The notes under the pieces: model-generated
Database searches by the model: none
Told to the model about the DNA's origin: nothing
Seen by the model: the letters and a program-made list of their open reading frames with translations, nothing else
From: Massariosphaeria phaeospora
Lineage: Eukaryota; Ascomycota; Dothideomycetes; Pleosporales
DNA length: 12,633 bases
Assembly (NCBI GenBank): GCA_011032825.1
Contig: JAADJZ010000048.1
Coordinates: 1 to 12,633 of the forward strand
Direction: 5' to 3'
Shown: piece after piece, positions 9,142 to 12,633 of the stretch
Numbering within the stretch: the first letter of the stretch is position 1
How the letters are laid out: the number at the start of each line of letters is the position of its first letter
Position numbers and translations under genes: made by a program

Positions 9142-9179
9142 ACGCGTATAGCTCAAAGCGGCCTAGTGTGGAGACGCGT
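9142..9179 (+). promoter_or_regulatory. Pair of MluI cell-cycle boxes (ACGCGT) upstream of MCM3
   Basis: Exact ACGCGT occurs at 9142-9147 and 9174-9179, with a near match ACGCGC at 9183-9188. These are about 170-210 bp upstream of the MCM3 ATG. In yeasts ACGCGT is the binding site of MBF (Mbp1-Swi6; Cdc10-Res in fission yeast), which switches on DNA-replication genes at G1/S. Two exact copies this close to a replication gene are unlikely to be chance. Confidence 0.7.
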
Positions 9180-9352
9180 TTTACGCGCTCAACTCCCCGG
9201 ATTTCACCCCTCAGCGCAGCAGCAATCGTCGCCATCGCAACAGCATTTCCCTTTCTCCACACCCCACTGTTGACACGGATTATCTTGGTGGAAGCGAAGT
9301 CTCGCGCGACCTCTCATAGCATTCAAGGGACTGCGCCCATCACACCTCCGTC

Positions 9353-12226
<2,874 letters not shown>

Positions 12227-12633
12227 AGGGAGGGTGTGTGTGTGCACTGTGGGGGGTTGATGAAGGAAGAGGGCGGGAAGGGGCGGGAAGGGGCGGGTGT
12301 TGGGGAGTTGGTCGAGTATGTTATGTTTATGAATGGGATGGCGGTGATGATGGGTACGGTACGTCTACTGGCGTTCTGGGCAGGCTGGTCTGGTCTGGTG
12401 CCGTTATGCATACATAATCTGGATATACAACTCGGTTCTTTGCCAACGCTTCGTTGTCGCTACGATGACGCCTTTTGCTAAAACGCCCATTAGCTATGTA
12501 TGCCCCCTTTGCGAATGAGTGAGTGAGTAAGTGAGCAAGTAATTCTTACTCCCCTAGCATAACTAACTCATTGCGGATCCGACCTGATCTATTACTGCGC
12601 CGCGCATGGAGATAGACAAAACTGAATGGTACC
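12227..12633. other. 3' flank of MCM3, no gene seen
   Basis: This holds the presumed MCM3 3' UTR, the G-rich tandem repeat at 12271-12297 and a degenerate GTGA/GTAA tetranucleotide run at about 12515-12540. Short frames on both strands have no protein character. The window ends in unremarkable sequence. Confidence 0.6.
12271..12297 (+). repeat. 10-bp tandem repeat, G-quadruplex-capable
   Basis: GGGCGGGAAG occurs twice in full and a third time in part (GGGCGGG). The run gives at least four G-triplets with loops of 1-3 nt, which fits the usual G-quadruplex pattern on the plus strand. It begins 45 nt after the MCM3 stop codon, so it would be in the mRNA 3' UTR. Confidence 0.6.

Larger units (their letters stand above)
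8487..9352. promoter_or_regulatory. Divergent promoter region of the SDR gene and MCM3
   Basis: This 866-bp gap separates two genes transcribed away from each other, so it should hold both promoters. The SDR side has a bZIP-type site at 8638-8645 and a 6-bp inverted repeat (GGTATT/AATACC) at 8772-8790. The MCM3 side has the two ACGCGT boxes. Minus-strand frames at 8832-9262 look like chance frames. No RNA gene was recognised. Confidence 0.65.

Overview
The window looks like ordinary nuclear DNA of a filamentous ascomycete (Pezizomycotina). The four protein genes are cut by short introns of about 47-106 nt with GTANGT/GTGAGT donors, CTGAC/CTAAC-like branch points and CAG/TAG acceptors. Codon and protein style fits a filamentous fungus, and the MCM3 text resembles Dothideomycetes as I remember it; that class assignment is a weak inference. 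No bacterial, viral, CRISPR or defence-system content was seen.

Layout: 1-770 is the 3' flank of a phospholipase D gene, with simple repeats only. 771-3448 (minus) is a four-exon, 843-residue phospholipase D with two HKD motifs. 3449-4572 is intergenic: the PLD promoter side plus the 3' side of the next gene, which contains a strong hairpin. 4573-5725 (minus) is a three-exon secreted GH43 endo-1,5-alpha-L-arabinanase with a TATA box 65 bp upstream of its ATG. 5726-7568 is a gene-poor stretch with decayed repeats, including a head-to-head pair of similar coiled-coil-like coding fragments. 7569-8486 (minus) is a short-chain dehydrogenase/reductase whose single intron is 69 nt, stop-free and in frame, so it reads as one uninterrupted ORF. 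8487-9352 is a divergent promoter region with two ACGCGT cell-cycle boxes on the MCM3 side. 9353-12226 (plus) is the replicative helicase subunit MCM3. 12227-12633 is its 3' flank.

The genes do not form an obvious pathway or cluster: lipid signalling, pectin degradation, a generic oxidoreductase and DNA replication. The most notable anomaly is that MCM3 is broken in four places by small net frame shifts while the other three genes (about 4.4 kb of coding sequence) read cleanly. This is either a local sequence-quality problem or a real decayed copy of a normally essential gene. I found no convincing new biological system. The best leads are the MCM3 disruptions, the hidden 3n intron in the SDR gene and the inverted coding fragments at 6487-6695.
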